From Onchocerca lupi (lineage: Eukaryota; Nematoda; Chromadorea; Rhabditida; Onchocercidae): a stretch of 64,000 bases of DNA. Of this stretch, positions 34,801 to 47,980 are shown piece by piece. Below the pieces are notes generated by a model. It saw only the letters and a program-made list of their open reading frames with translations. It had not been told where the DNA came from and ran no database searches. Numbering within the stretch: position 1 is the first letter of the stretch; every line of letters begins with the position of its first letter. Where the stretch lies: contig JAOVVO010000269.1 of the NCBI GenBank assembly GCA_028564675.1, positions 34,417 to 98,416 on the forward strand, written 5' to 3'. The position numbers and the translations under genes were made by a program.

Positions 34801-37800
34801 GTAGTTAAGTTTTGTTCATCCCAGGCTCTAACATATTTACTTCTTGACATTTCATCAAATAATTTTTCCAAATAATTCGATTTCATGAGCACTTTTTAGA
34901 TCTAAAGATTGCACAAAAAACTGAATAATTCATAATTTAAATTAATTTATATAGTATACTTAATGTATTTTAGATTCTACGAATTCTTTGAAACAATAAA
35001 CAGTTAAACAGTAGTATTGTAGCTAAGAGAAACGCAAATGTCTAAAGCAAGCACTCATTTGTTGAGATATAACTTTCCAAATAATTTCAATTATTTTAAT
35101 TCGTAAACTGAATGAATCTTTTCTTGATGTATTTTCCATGCTTATTTGCAGTTATTAATTAGTAGATTCAATCCAAGTACCGGACGAATTAAGCAATCAT
35201 GATAACTGATATAGCATTTCATCAGAACAGTGTGTTGGTGAACAATTAGCGCAGAATACACAGCAGATAATTCTGATGATAGTGATATATAGCATACAAT
35301 TAATTTCACTTAAAATTAATCAGATATGCAAAAATGAATAATTTAAACTAAAAAATTACAATAGCAATATTACAAGGATGCAAATCAGTAATTTATCACT
35401 ATTTCCCATCTCAGGAGATGCCTTTATCTAAAATTCTTGAAACTTGATCAATTACTATTAATGTAAAAAATTGCAGTTGTAATTTCTAGCCTATGTAAAA
35501 TTCTATTCTTTCGAATTTCTAAATATCTAAAAGTGAAATATTTCTCAAATCCATAATAAAAAGTAATTCTGGATGTGCAATTGTTACTATGAATTATAAT
35601 AGAACAGATAATTTGCTTCATATCTGTCACTGAGAGTTTAAAATGCTTGAGATGTAAAGAAATCGGTTTGTGTCACAGATATTATTTCCGGTCGAAATAG
35701 ATCCATCAGAATATAAATGATTCAGAGTAGTGAAAATTAAATCCTGCAGATTTTATGCATGCATAGTGAGTTTGATTGAGTCAAATAGTAAATACTCTCA
35801 GCGACAAGTGATTATAAATTGTGCAGAAGAATGTGCGACACTTTGCTTGGAATTCAGTATTTGAGCATTGTTGAACTTTTATTAAATCGTGCCATGAAAT
35901 GATTGAATTTTGAAAATATTCTTCCATAAAGGCAGCAAAATGAATACTTCATGAGAATCCAAGATAGGCCAATAAATATCGGGAGAGATGAAGACAAAGT
36001 GAGGCAAATTATCATATAATAATATTTTCATTTTTCTGAATTCAAAATAACTTAAGTTTCTTTGCTCTCTCGAATCTCATCCTTTCCTCAACTCTTAACA
36101 AGCATTAGAATAAAGATATCTCACATTCTTCCGCACACTTATAACCACTCATTGCCGAGAGCATTCACAATGTGACCCAATCAGACCAGAAACATTCCTT
36201 AGGCACAGGCGCACTATGTACTCCACCCCATACCTTACTTTTAAGGTATTGGACTTCAAGGGTGCGCAAAGCAATCGATTGCGTAAGTGTTCCAGTGGTG
36301 ACACATGGTGTATTATCATCATCAACCACCATATTCACTTGGCACACAACCCAAATACAGTGTAAGTGCAAGGGATCAATTTGTTTTTCCTACGTTTCAG
36401 TCAGTGGATGTTTTTTTCGTTTTAGTAAAGTGCAAGTGCAGTTTTCTGCAGTGATAATGCAATATTGAGGATGTGAGCGTTGAAAGTTTTGCATTTGATT
36501 TAACAACATTCCATGAGAAAAAAGGGCAGGTTTAAATGATTCTTTGATCGATTGATAAAAATATTTGATAAGGATGCGACCATCGATTTATACTTGCATA
36601 AGAGAGAACAAAATTTGTGCAAATTTGATAATTGACTGAACATGTCATTATTTAATCATTTGATTATTAATTGCTTGTTAAAATAAAGAATCCATTCTTT
36701 TTTTTTTTCGTTATTTTGTGCAAAAAAATTAACGAACTTTCAGACTTATGGATCAATTTTGAAATTGAGATTTTGGAAGTATCAGGAAATTTGATTCGAT
36801 TCAATTCATTTCGATTCAAATAAATTATTTTTAGTTTCTAAATGAAATAGAAACTAGTGTGAACAAAATGTGTAGAGCAGTGAACATCAAAGTGATGGTA
36901 GTATATTTGAGTATTAACTGCATTATCTATATGTGAAGTTTGCTGAAAAAGCTGTTTACATTGTATATCACGCAGCAGACGAGTTAAATCTTCGTCGACA
37001 AAATTTTGCCAGCTGTTAAGATGATTTGCAAACTCGAGTTTTTAATATTTTGCATCGATGGTCTCGAATGAGATATATATGTGTATCAAGAGAGGCATTT
37101 AAGAACAGCTGATGGCCACATTAAAAAGTAGAATCGAAATTTAATGAGAGAAATGTAACATATGGATTATACTAGTGATGCAAATGTGCCAAGAATATTC
37201 GATTCGAGGTTAAGAAAACAATTTGTTTTCGAATCGGAATGCATTTGGTTTTAAACGATTAATATCAGTTGTTATCAAGTAACTCTGCAAGTCATTTTGC
37301 AAATCAGGCGTGATGGAGCACTAACCTGCTAAATTCGAAAATGTTGTTGCAGTATTCAGTGTCAAAGAAAAAACGAACATTGAAACAATTTAGCAGTATA
37401 GATAATAACACATTTATTTCGGAACATTTCAATGTATGAATTAAATAGATTGAAATGAATTTTCGCGATAAAGACTTTCGAGAATTTCCGAGACCATATA
37501 GTATGTGAACAAAGCATCGAACTGATTTTAGTTAAGATTATTTGGCCTATTTGAATCAAATAAATCTGATATTTTTGTATAGATATATTTTCGAAAATAT
37601 CTTGAAAGGTTCTTGATGAAAACACAATATTATGGAGAAAACTGAGAAGGGAAAGGAAGTTGAAAATATAAATAGATAGGATAGAATGAACATAGCTTGG
37701 CTCACAGCTAAACCAAATGTTTGTCCATATTTTTATGAAAATTATGAATCAAGGCTTGAAGTTCTGATAAGAAAAGTTTTGAGATTCTTCGACTATTCGG

Positions 37801-38235
37801 ATTCATTTTTGCAAAGAATGATAACATCATTAAAAGAAGTAAGTTGCTCGAAAGATTAGGAATCATGGATTCACCATTTGTTGTCGCAAATAACGTTCAA
37901 GTAGTGCCATTCATTATGTGGCCCTACAATGATGATCGATTGTAGAGATAAAATTCTTTCTGACATGATGGCGATCAATTCAATGGATTCGTCGAAATAA
38001 CTTTCTCTGTGATATAGCACAAAAACACAATCTGGCTGGACAAACGAGACTGTTCATCTAAGATTGTTCGGCTTGATTAGAAAGTCATTGAAGAAATGTC
38101 GTCATCATTCGTTGTGCCAGAGGAAAAAATTAAGTACAAGAACTTTTAAATGTTTGATATAAATTCTGCTAAGAAACAGTGCCTTGTTTCTGATAATAAC
38201 AAATGTTTTTCAATTTGTAAACAATCGAAACAATT

Positions 38236-38241
38236 TTTATT
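38236..38241 (-). promoter_or_regulatory. Candidate polyadenylation signal of the SLED-like gene
   Basis: TTTATT on the + strand (AATAAA on the minus strand) lies about 170 bases past the TGA at 38413-38415. It is consistent in position but unproven. Confidence 0.35.
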
Positions 38242-38412
38242 GGAGCAAAAAATGATTTCAAAAAGCAGCAATAATATAACAACTCAAAAAAAGAAAATTG
38301 TTTTAATTTTCATTTCTTTCTTCGATGAATTATTGTGTTCGGTTTGAGATTATGTGGATAATTTCTCAGATAGCGATAATAGCGAGATTATATAACGTTA
38401 GATATCATGTCC

Positions 38413-40629
38413 TCACAATATATCAGGCAAACTTCCACGGACTTGAATGACTTTGCTCACATTTCCTTTGCTATCTTGTGGCTCAAAATCGAGAATACCA
38501 GTAACTGGTCCCCAGTCATTCGTTCGTTGATCCTCCGTTATCATTCCTGTTCCGCAAACTGATGGGCTGGCATTCGTACGAACTGTGGCCTATAACCAAT
38601 TTATCACATCTTTTAATGAAGCAAAAATCAATTTCATTATAAGGATAAAATTTTCAAATTTTCATTTTCCTTAACTATGAATAAATCAGACAGGTGATGT
38701 TTATGCATTAGGATTCTGTACATTTCATCAGAAGCTCAGTTATTTTCTTTTGATTAAAAAGTATGGCAATTTTGATCAGCATAATCTGCATCATACTTCA
38801 AGACTGCTCAAATTATCTTTTGACATTGCTTGTTGATCTGAGTAAAGTGTACGTTTGTCTTCTTCATACTTTTTTCTCCATTTCATAATCATTTCTTGAC
38901 TGATGAACTTCTGTAATAATTAATGTCGAATGAGGAAATGTAAGAGAGAAGTTGTATGATTTCTCCAATAATTTTGTGATTTCAGTAAATTCAATAATCT
39001 GTAGTGAATTACATACCTCATAGGTAACAGGTAAATACTCAAATATTTTCTTCTCAGCTGTTTTTTTTTCAACGCATTTGAGATTATACATTTTTTGTGG
39101 TGATATTTTCGACTTCAATATCATAGTTACTGCTCTAAAATTTTTCGGATAATTTTGATGTTTGGAAAATTCGAATATTCATAAAAAATGGATAAACTAT
39201 TTCGGAGATGCAAGAGAAGACCTTCAATATTCATTGACTGAAAGTAAAATAAGTATCAACGAGGATTTTTGACTTAAATACAAATTTAAGCCTTTGCATT
39301 TTGAAAATTCAATTTATATGGCTCGAGCTGAGATGCACAAAATATCATTTTCAAATTCAGCTCTAACTTCAGTGGTTTTAGATTCTCATCATCTTCCTCT
39401 TTGATGGTGAATACAGATAATTTTTTGGCAGCGTTGAATATTGGGCCTTGCTTCCGAGCACTCACTTTCTCTCGACTAACTGCAATATGCATGAAAAAAT
39501 ATTCCGAGTAATTTCCAAAATTCTAATTTCATCTTTGTTTTCAATAACCGAATTATGATAGAATTGAAATTCTTTATGCATTCTCATCCAATAATTTGAT
39601 TAATTAATTCTTTTATGCTCCAAAATACAACAAATCAGAATTTTCTTGAGACAATTTCTTTTTAGGTCCAAAAAATTCTCTTTCTTTCGAATCTTTCTGC
39701 ATCTGTAAATCCTTTTAGTTCTAAGACTAACATTTATAAGGCTAAAAAATCATTCGAATCTCTTTTAAAATTTTTTGAAAATCCCTTATAATCCTTCGTT
39801 TTTGAATTGAGTTTCAAGAGTCAAGAGGGATGAATTGCGGTCCAAAAAGGGGGTCAGTCATGAGTAGAATTGATTAAAGTCTTATTGTAAATCAGAATGT
39901 GCAGATGTCGCAATGATAAACAATAAGTTTGTGTTTAAAAATGCATAAGGTGATATTCTCATCTCCAGAAGCAATCTTTTTATTTCTGTTATCATCTGTT
40001 GACAGAGCTTTCTCAACCTTTTTCTAATGTTGATGTTGCCGGCAATTCGCCATCTTTCGTAGTGCTGGTCACAACACCGGTGCTAATAGAGTCAAATTTT
40101 CGCTCCACATTGATTTGCACCAATGGGGCTTGGTACCGAACGACAGGTGAAGAATTACTGGGTACAGGTGCACCCTCGGTGAAATCGATACACAGAGTCA
40201 TATGAGCTGGATTTGTGCATGATGCCGAGAAATAGTTGCGCACCGCAGTTTGCACCACGCGGTGTACCATCTGCAAAGATAAATATTTCTCAAAATTGTT
40301 TTGAATTTCTAAAAACAGAGAAAATTCCTGTTTTTTCATAGATAGTATTTTCTGAAAATTCAGAACGCAATGCTATTCCTGCTGAATAAAATCTTTGAAG
40401 ATTTGCAAATTTTAAAGCCTTCTATTAGAATTATTAATATAATTAGTTAACTGACAACATGATCGGAACAGGCATATTCGGCATCAAATTCTGAAAGCAC
40501 TGTACTACTTGTCGATCCACTGCTACGCATCGACCGTCTCCTAGATATACAACAACATCAAGTGACAACCATTCGGAGTTAAATAATTTTATGCTTCCAA
40601 AATATTCAAATTCCCAACTTTTCAAGTTC
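38413..40629 (-). CDS. 3' exons of a gene with a possible SLED (Scm-like embedded) domain; 5' part not found
   Basis: Five exons join in exact phase: 40629-40452, 40270-40018, 39479-39368, 39134-39017, 38589-38413. Together they give 279 codons, the last a TGA, preceded by one base of a split codon. The first two exons encode LSLDVVVYLGDGRCVAVD, then MPVPIMLS-MVHRVVQTAV. The pattern of a Val-Tyr strand, a Cys loop, Val-Gln, a Pro-rich turn, then a hydrophobic helix with VVQ resembles the SLED domain of Scm/SFMBT polycomb proteins. The remainder is Lys/Glu-rich, ending with a compact segment around CGTGMITEDQRTNDWGPV. No MBT repeat or SAM domain is seen in the window. The exon chain is well supported; the SLED name rests on a remembered pattern. 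Upstream exons may be far away, and a candidate lies at 47028-47077. Confidence 0.6.
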
Positions 40630-43491
40630 CTATGAAATATCGGATTTAATTTTAATTTGAGCAGAACAGCTGGCTCTTGAACTATGATTCCGCTGATATT
40701 GTGAAATTTTTAGTTAATCCGGAGAATTTCTACTTCCCAAAAAATTTAAATAGTTTGCGACGAAATTCAAATAGTTTCTAGAATTTTCAGAAAGGGATGA
40801 GTAGTTCCCATGCTTAATGCTTTCTTCCGATTTATGCTTAAGAAAGAGCTGAAATACAAAGTTTTTGTTTTATCGATTCTGATTTGATGAATGTATTTTC
40901 TCCGTAACAAAATCATAGCTATCAAGACATAAAGCAAAAATCCACCTTTCCAGAATTTTGACTGTTGCAAAGTCCTTGTTTCCAAGATTACACTTTCTAT
41001 TCTTTTTGAAATCTTCAGAAAACTCAAAAAAACTCATTGTGCTTTCTCTATTCATTTCACCCCGGAAAATTATATTGCGTTTTTTTTATTTAACCAAATT
41101 ATTTGAGGTGAAGCATTGAAAAACACAACATGAAAAATCCGAAATTTCTATTTAGATTTCAATTTAAATGGATTTTTTTCAATCGGAAGTAAACGATTCA
41201 TACAATTAAAAAGTTGGTGCATGCCATAAATTAGTCCCATTGATGAAGAATTAGGAATAGATTAGATATTAATTTGCTTCCAAGATGTTTCAATTTACTT
41301 AAATCTTTCCTTCGATTACTTTCCAGTAAACAAAGCCAAATGAAAGCAAGGAGTTAAATATAAGTGTTAGTTTAAGGCACCATTATGCATGACCATTTTT
41401 CACTCTTTTTTGTTAGCATGAGATTCAGATAGCAAATGCTAAAAATTCACATAAATAAAGCTTCGATTTCAACCGAATTTAGCTAATTAATATGGAAAAA
41501 TTTTTATATTCAAGAAAGTTTCAATAGTCATTCGAGTTTGAACACGAGGCTGAGATGAAGGACAAGTGCAAATCGCTGTCAACGACATTAAACTTGACGA
41601 GCAAATTTTCAAAAAATAAAAGGAGTATTGTTCTCTAATTAAAAAAATTATTCATTGATTTTTTTTACATTCAAATTTCAAAGTTTGTTTTATAAACTAG
41701 CAAATCATTCTGACAAGAAATAGGCTAGTACTACTTCCTATTCATTGTTCATATGTTCAAAATGAATTGTAAATGAATTGTCAAGAAATTAATTAGTTCA
41801 TTTATTGGTACATTTTTTACTCTTTCGTGTTTTTTTCCTTTTTTTTTTTGAGAAAACTAGAAGATAAGTGATTTTAAATTTTGATATTTGCGTCAAAATT
41901 GATGACCAGATCACCCTCTCACCAACCATTATTCAATATTTATGATAAGTGATAATCTTGCTGTTGACATTCTAGTGTTCATTTCTTCTGAATTTTTTTC
42001 CCCCACATCCCTTTGTTATCATATCAAGTTTAGCAACCTGACAAAGCAGGATGGTGATCTGTATTTTAACTTAGCATTCTGATGGCACCTATGACTTGTT
42101 CTAGTTGGTTATATTTGTGTTTTTTGATATTTCAGAAAGTTCCGCGAAGTTCATCATTACAATTAATGCATCAACGACTTTGATCCTTTATTAATTTTAG
42201 TGAATTCGAACATATTTCTCGGAACCTATTCTCACAAAATTTTCCATCAAATTAAAGAAGGCTTTTGCTTTCCATCAACGATGTTTAGATGAAAAAAGAA
42301 AAAATAAAAGAGAGGAGAAGCAAGGATAGAGAAAAGACCTTTGAGAAGAGCAGTATATCGAAGAAGAAATGAAGAAATACCAGTTTTTCGCGATTTTGAT
42401 TTTAATTTCAACTTTGATCGTATGTTCGCATGAATGCTGAATGAAATTCTGTTCCGGCGAATTTTGTCAATACAGAGATGACTTGATTAATTAGTTTATT
42501 ACTCTTGAAAGCACATTAATAAAGTTTCGCAAATTTATTTCGTTCTCTTTCTTCACATGCAAACTTAAATTTGTTATGGAGTCAATCGACTCTCGGTTAT
42601 GAAAGTTTCTGTGATCAATTTTGCATGCCCTCATGACTAATAAAATATGAATATGTATTATGTTTGACATACTGTAATCTTTCAATCTGAATCAATCCAA
42701 ATTATTCGTGTGTATGCAAGATTCTCATGAAAATCAAGTATTGTTGTTCATATTATTCAGATTCAAAACTTACAACTATATGATCAGGCATGATATATAT
42801 TTATTTTGCAGAGAATACAAATTTCAAGTCCAAAAACAACTGATCTTATCAGAAAATATCAGAAGTAACTTTTTGCGCCAGTGTGACCTCTCATGGAGGA
42901 AATACCAAGAAATTATTCTAGAAGTTTAACAAGAATGTTGGCTTTACTTCAACTTCAGCCATGTTTTATTTGATATGGAATAGTTTCAAGACAAGACGAA
43001 AAAAGTGAAAGATATAATATTAGGGTTGAAAATGTAACTTCGAAGATCTTTATCAATCAAACATCGTTTACGAAGATTTGACAATAGAACACTGAAGGTC
43101 AACAAACAGAAAGGACAAGGAAAATCAAAAGAGGACGGAAAGAAAAATTATCTATTTATTTGATTTCTCATTCGTTATTTATTTATATTGCTTACAAAAT
43201 AAATAATTTATGAACGAAAAATCAAGCACGAGAAAAAAAATATAAATAAAATTCAAACATTTAGGGTTCATAGTAAAGGGTCAGCATTCATTCTCATCAA
43301 AATGAAAAATATTCTAAATTGCATTTTGCAATCATTTTTTGCGAAATGAATGCAATTTTTTATTTTCTGAACGTTTTGCTGATTATTTTTATTGTTACGG
43401 CGGAGGTTAGTAACCCCAAATAGAATTTAGAATTAAAATAGAATTTAAAATTAACAATTAAAAAAAAGCGCTCCTTTCATACTAAAGTTTC

Positions 43492-43519
<28 letters not shown>
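43492..43519. repeat. A28 homopolymer
   Basis: An uninterrupted run of 28 A, followed within 20 bases by a second run of about 13 A. It could be the poly-A tail of an old retroposed sequence, but no element body is recognisable before it. Confidence 0.9.
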
Positions 43520-43525
<6 letters not shown>

Positions 43526-43764
43526 GTGATACAAAAAAAAAAAAAATATGATTATCATACTAATATTTACTGACTATTTTTTTCGTTAATTATTTATAGT
43601 CTAACTGTAGCATAAAGCCAAGTCCTTCAAAAATTCGAAAAGAGAAAACTATTGAAGATCTATGCATGTTTGATAAAACTCAAACTGCACTGTGGATGTA
43701 CTGACAAATTATTTTGTGACTAGATTGAACACCAAAAAAAGATTTTCCTATCGATTTGTTATTG

Positions 43765-43790
43765 TTTTTTTTTTTTTTTTTTTTTTTTTT
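43765..43790. repeat. T26 homopolymer
   Basis: An uninterrupted run of 26 T, about 250 bases after the A28 run. The A-run then T-run arrangement may reflect two unrelated slippage tracts. Confidence 0.9.
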
Positions 43791-46272
43791 ACATTGCAAA
43801 TTCTTCTATTACCCATTATCTAAAACATGAATCTCAACCATGCGAATAGCAAGTATTTTTGAAACTCGGAATTTCAAATATTTTCATAAACACAATTTGA
43901 AAATGCTGAACTTGGAAGAATTCAAAACTACGTTTCATTTCAAAATTAGAAGCAAAGCAATGCAGTTAATAGGCTCTGATTAGCATTTAGAGATGATTTA
44001 ATTTCAAAATGATCTAGTTCCTATCACTATTTTTTAATAGGGATCATAAAAAGAGAGATGGCTTTTAACTCAAAAGGTTAGATCCTATAGAAGTAGGGTA
44101 ATTTTTCTCGAGAATACAAAGTAGTTCTTGAAAGTCATTATTTTGCAAATAGAGAATTTTTAAGGTAGTTTCAAGTCTTTAATTTTCACTCTCGTATGTG
44201 CATTATATTATGTACATATATTTATGCGCATATATATTTCTGCCATGTTCGAATCCGGTGTATCTTGTGCAAGATCAGGAAAACTGATCTGGACGATGCG
44301 CAACGGATGATCCCAAATATTTCCTTTTTTTCCGTCTCTTCTCTTTCACGAATTCGAAGTGCAAATTCACTTATAGCCAAAATTGGAAAAAAAAAAAAAC
44401 ATCTAAAAAATTGTTTCGACCAAACTCAGAAAATGTACTTCGCATCATTGAAATTTGCTTTCTTGTTTATTATAAAAAATGTCCCATTCATAACAATCGT
44501 TTATAATTCATTATAAACTACTTTTTCAAGAAATGACTTGCGGTTTTTGCTGTTATTTTTTGAAATCTCGTGAAGATTTTTAGAACTTTCTCCCGTCCAC
44601 ATAATACGATAATATCAGAAAAGATCTTCTCTATAACTTTTGATATTTTTTGTGCAACCATTCTAAACCGATATCAAGTATTCAATTACTTACATAATTG
44701 AACGTAGCAATTTATCAACTTCTAAGTTTGAAAACAAACAAATCAATAATATTGGAATCCTAAAAAAAGATACTACCCGGCATTTCAAGCTTAACTTTGA
44801 ATTTTCTCTTCTGCTCAGGTGAAAAAGTTACAAAAATTAAAATTAGGCAGTTTTCTCAGCAATAACAAGCTCTTTTGTCATCAATTGTAAAAGAAATGTA
44901 CCATTATTGTCTGTCAAAATCGATTAAAATCGCTAATTTTGGTTACGAATAGAGATAATGACAATTCATCTTGCGTTGCATAACTCTCTGTATTACTCAT
45001 GGTGGTACACACAGTTTCAGCTCAATTAGCGCGCATTCCCGAACACATTCCTTTTCTCTGTTCATTCTGATGAACCTCGATCACTTCTCATATTGCCGTT
45101 CATTTAACAGACTTTTCCTTCAGATTTCTTAAATTAACTCTCATTTAAAGTCTAGCAAGAGTGATTAAGAAAACGATTTCACTTCCAGTCTCTTGAGTCT
45201 ATTTCTCGAATAATAAATGCAGGAAGTTTACTGGCCATGTTGCTTAGGTTAATTCCTTATATTGATTGTTTGGTAATTTAATTTAGTTCTAATATTTAGA
45301 TTTGATTCAGAATTATATTATGCAGAAATTACTCCACAACAAAATTTTTCTCCAAATTTCTTGATGATGACAAGTATCAGCTTCGCTCGAAAGCATTGAT
45401 TGGTTTCTTCCTCATGAATTAGTCACAAATTAACTAACCAAATACTAAAGGTACGAGATTTAATGAATCTTTTACCAATTTCGTCCCGAAAACATAGTTT
45501 GCTGACAATTCCAGAACCAAAGTTCATCAGCTTCTAACTTTAGTACACGTCAACCAATAAAAAACTTTCTTCAAACAGGATTTGTCTTTGCCGCAATACA
45601 TATAATTAAAAAATTTTCGAGATAAATCTGATGCCTAAGAAGAAGTCTGAATATCGTTCTTCGATCAGAATCAACATTTAGTGTAAAACAAACAATCAGA
45701 TCGAACAGAACTCTCAAGAATTTCTTAAAGAAGATTCGAGAAGTAATCTTCGATCAAAACAAACATTCAATGTAAAATTATCTTCATTTTAAGACAGATT
45801 TTAAGAGAAATCAAAATATGTCGATTGAGTCAGGCTGAAATTTATCATGAGTTTCAAATTCCTAACGATTATTTGCTAATGGAAATCTTCTGATCGTTTA
45901 GTCACTGATTGAACCTTACCTAATTTCTTTTTTTTTTAATGAGTAAATGGACGCCCTTTGACTCATAAACCAGTAATCTAATCGTTTTTATAAACGATTT
46001 TTCTTCTATTATAGTATTATGATTTAAGGCAAATCAAAAGTCGAAATCTGAGAAATTTTCTTGAAAAAAAACTCAAAGAATTTTCAAAAATATTTACATG
46101 CTCTATTGTAAGAAAAATAAAGTAATATGAACTGCGTATATTTATCGCTCCGTCAATTTTCATCATTTTTTAAATCCAAATTCCATTTTAAAATTTTGGT
46201 AATCTTCTTGCCGCAGCAGTATCTGTTTGTCTTTACAAATCGTCTTCATGAGCATACCACGTTAATGAATTC

Positions 46273-46530
46273 ATGCAAAGTTCAATAGGTCTAGCACATC
46301 CTCTTGTCACATTTATATCAATGATTATCGCTAATTTGAGTAATGAATGTGCAACAAGAAGACAAGAAGAGATAACAATTTTACAAAACTATCAGCCTAA
46401 GAACATGAAAAGCTTAAAATCCTGTTCTGATGAGATCTTTCCAGATGGCCAAGCGTGTAAAACTTTCATTTCACATCGATTGCCAACGATGAATTTTATG
46501 GGAATATTCAAATCGACTAAAGTGTTTTGA
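46273..46530 (+). CDS. Unassigned 85-codon ORF with hydrophobic N-terminus
   Basis: This ATG-initiated frame lies in a GC-richer interval. Residues 5-22 are hydrophobic (GLAHPLVTFISMIIANLS) and could form a signal peptide. The rest is polar with four Cys. No family is recognised, and the length is within chance expectation. It could be a small secreted protein, a piece of a larger gene, or noise. Confidence 0.2.
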   Translation: MQSSIGLAHPLVTFISMIIANLSNECATRRQEEITILQNYQPKNMKSLKSCSDEIFPDGQACKTFISHRLPTMNFMGIFKSTKVF

Positions 46531-47027
46531 TTACGAAAAGGAACAACACCTTATCCAAAGACTGCATAACATGGCATTGTATCGCATTCGCATATTTTTG
46601 GAAGACACGTTAGTTGATACGTGGATATCCTGAAGTAGGCGTGAACATCCTGTAATAGGCTGTAATCTTCACTTCGTCTCCCAAATTATTAAACTATTTC
46701 TTGCATGAAGGCAGTCCTCATTACGCAGTTCTTGCCTTCGGCAACTACCGATGAATATTTAAATTAAATTCCAGGAGAACATTCCCAATAAATCGACTAA
46801 AATTCCATCGGACTGGTTGGTTGTCATAGTAACACAGGGTTCCTACTGCTGTTGGAGCACGATGCTGGATTATGAAAGGAGCGAGAAGAAAATGACATCT
46901 TCTACTGCTTCGGTGAGTGAGCTTTGACTTTCGAAGTCATGGCTTTGAGATAAACATCAACGCTACTGTAAACATCTCCGAATACAGTCGAGAGTGAAAC
47001 GGAAGGGAGGGGAGATGATTCACTTAC

Positions 47028-47077
47028 CGGTTGTTCCGGAACTTCCCGTTGCCCGGAACTTGAAAATGCACTCTCCC
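47028..47077 (-). other. Candidate 50-bp exon on the minus strand
   Basis: On the minus strand, the acceptor CACATTGCAG ends at 47078. Then come 50 bases, and a strong donor ACCG|GTAAGTG begins at 47027. All three frames deserve checking; one reads ESAFSSSGQREVPEQP. The G+C content is high. It could be a 5' exon of the SLED-like gene, which runs on this strand and lacks its start. The linking intron would exceed 6 kb. Confidence 0.3.
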
Positions 47078-47891
47078 CTGCAATGTGCACAAACAAACAC
47101 CCACTCAAACACATTTCATGTTTCCATCGACAAGATGATTCAATATGTGGAAGAGGAGTAATTCCAAATGTATTGGCACGTTGCCAATTGATGTCTACTA
47201 CGCCTCAATCCAATTTTTGATCCCTTACTATGGCAATCTCTTCTTCTCTCCCCATCCATCTCCCGCTCTGCCTGCTCACTCTCCCTATCTTTCACTGCAT
47301 TCTCATCTTGGAGCACTATGCTCAAACACCCCTTCCTGAGCACAATGAGAACGAATTATTCTGCATATTTTTTGTGCACTCTGTGTGTATGTCACTTCCT
47401 TCTTCATTTCTTTTCACTCTTTTCCTACCACTTCCTGCATGCTTGTCTTCTTGTCTGCTCATTTGATTGTTTCATGAATTCATCTGGGCAAGCGTAGGTG
47501 GGTACGCTCGCTCATGTTATTGTCGGTCAGTTCTCTCCTCTGCCATTCAATTTTGTCGCATGACAACCAGGAAGAGAGAGAGAGGAAGAGTCAGACATGC
47601 AGGAGTCCATGTAGACATGAAGAGCATATGGTAGGATGTGGATGAGTGTGGTGGGTGATTTGGAGTGCTGTTGATGTGCTGCCATTTGTAATTTTTGCTT
47701 GCCTTATCAGCGTCGTTATTGATAGTGTGTTGTGTTGACCGAATAAGTGATGGCAAATGATGTCATTGCAGCGAGTTTGACATGCAGCAACCTTCGTGCA
47801 TGCTGCATTCATTACGGCATGCATTAGGAGAGCTTTCGCACTTGTCACATAATACTTCCTCAAACATTCCCCGAGTAAGGAAGCGATGATG

Positions 47892-47980
47892 GATGCATCA
47901 CGTTGTGACCCTAGATGCATCACGCTGTCACCCTAGATGATGCATCTCATTTTGACCCTAGATGCATAGTATGTTACGTG
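47892..47980. repeat. Tandem repeat, 3 full units plus a partial, about 22-25 bp each
   Basis: Units at 47892-47913, 47914-47935 and 47936-47960 share GATGCATC and GACCCTA/CACCCTA, and a partial fourth begins at 47961. Units 1 and 2 differ at two positions; unit 3 has a 3-base insertion and more changes. The array lies about 0.9 kb upstream of the IER start codon, in the GC-richer interval, so it could act as a clustered regulatory site. Confidence 0.85.

Noticed and set aside
37800..38350. Possible decayed gene fragment between 37.8 and 38.35 kb
   Set aside because: Frames contain frequent stops and no family-like motif; composition alone is not enough.
44240..44265. tRNA-like B box (GTTCGAATCC)
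   Set aside because: No A box, no acceptor stem and no anticodon arm can be formed upstream; the match is only the B-box hexamer region.
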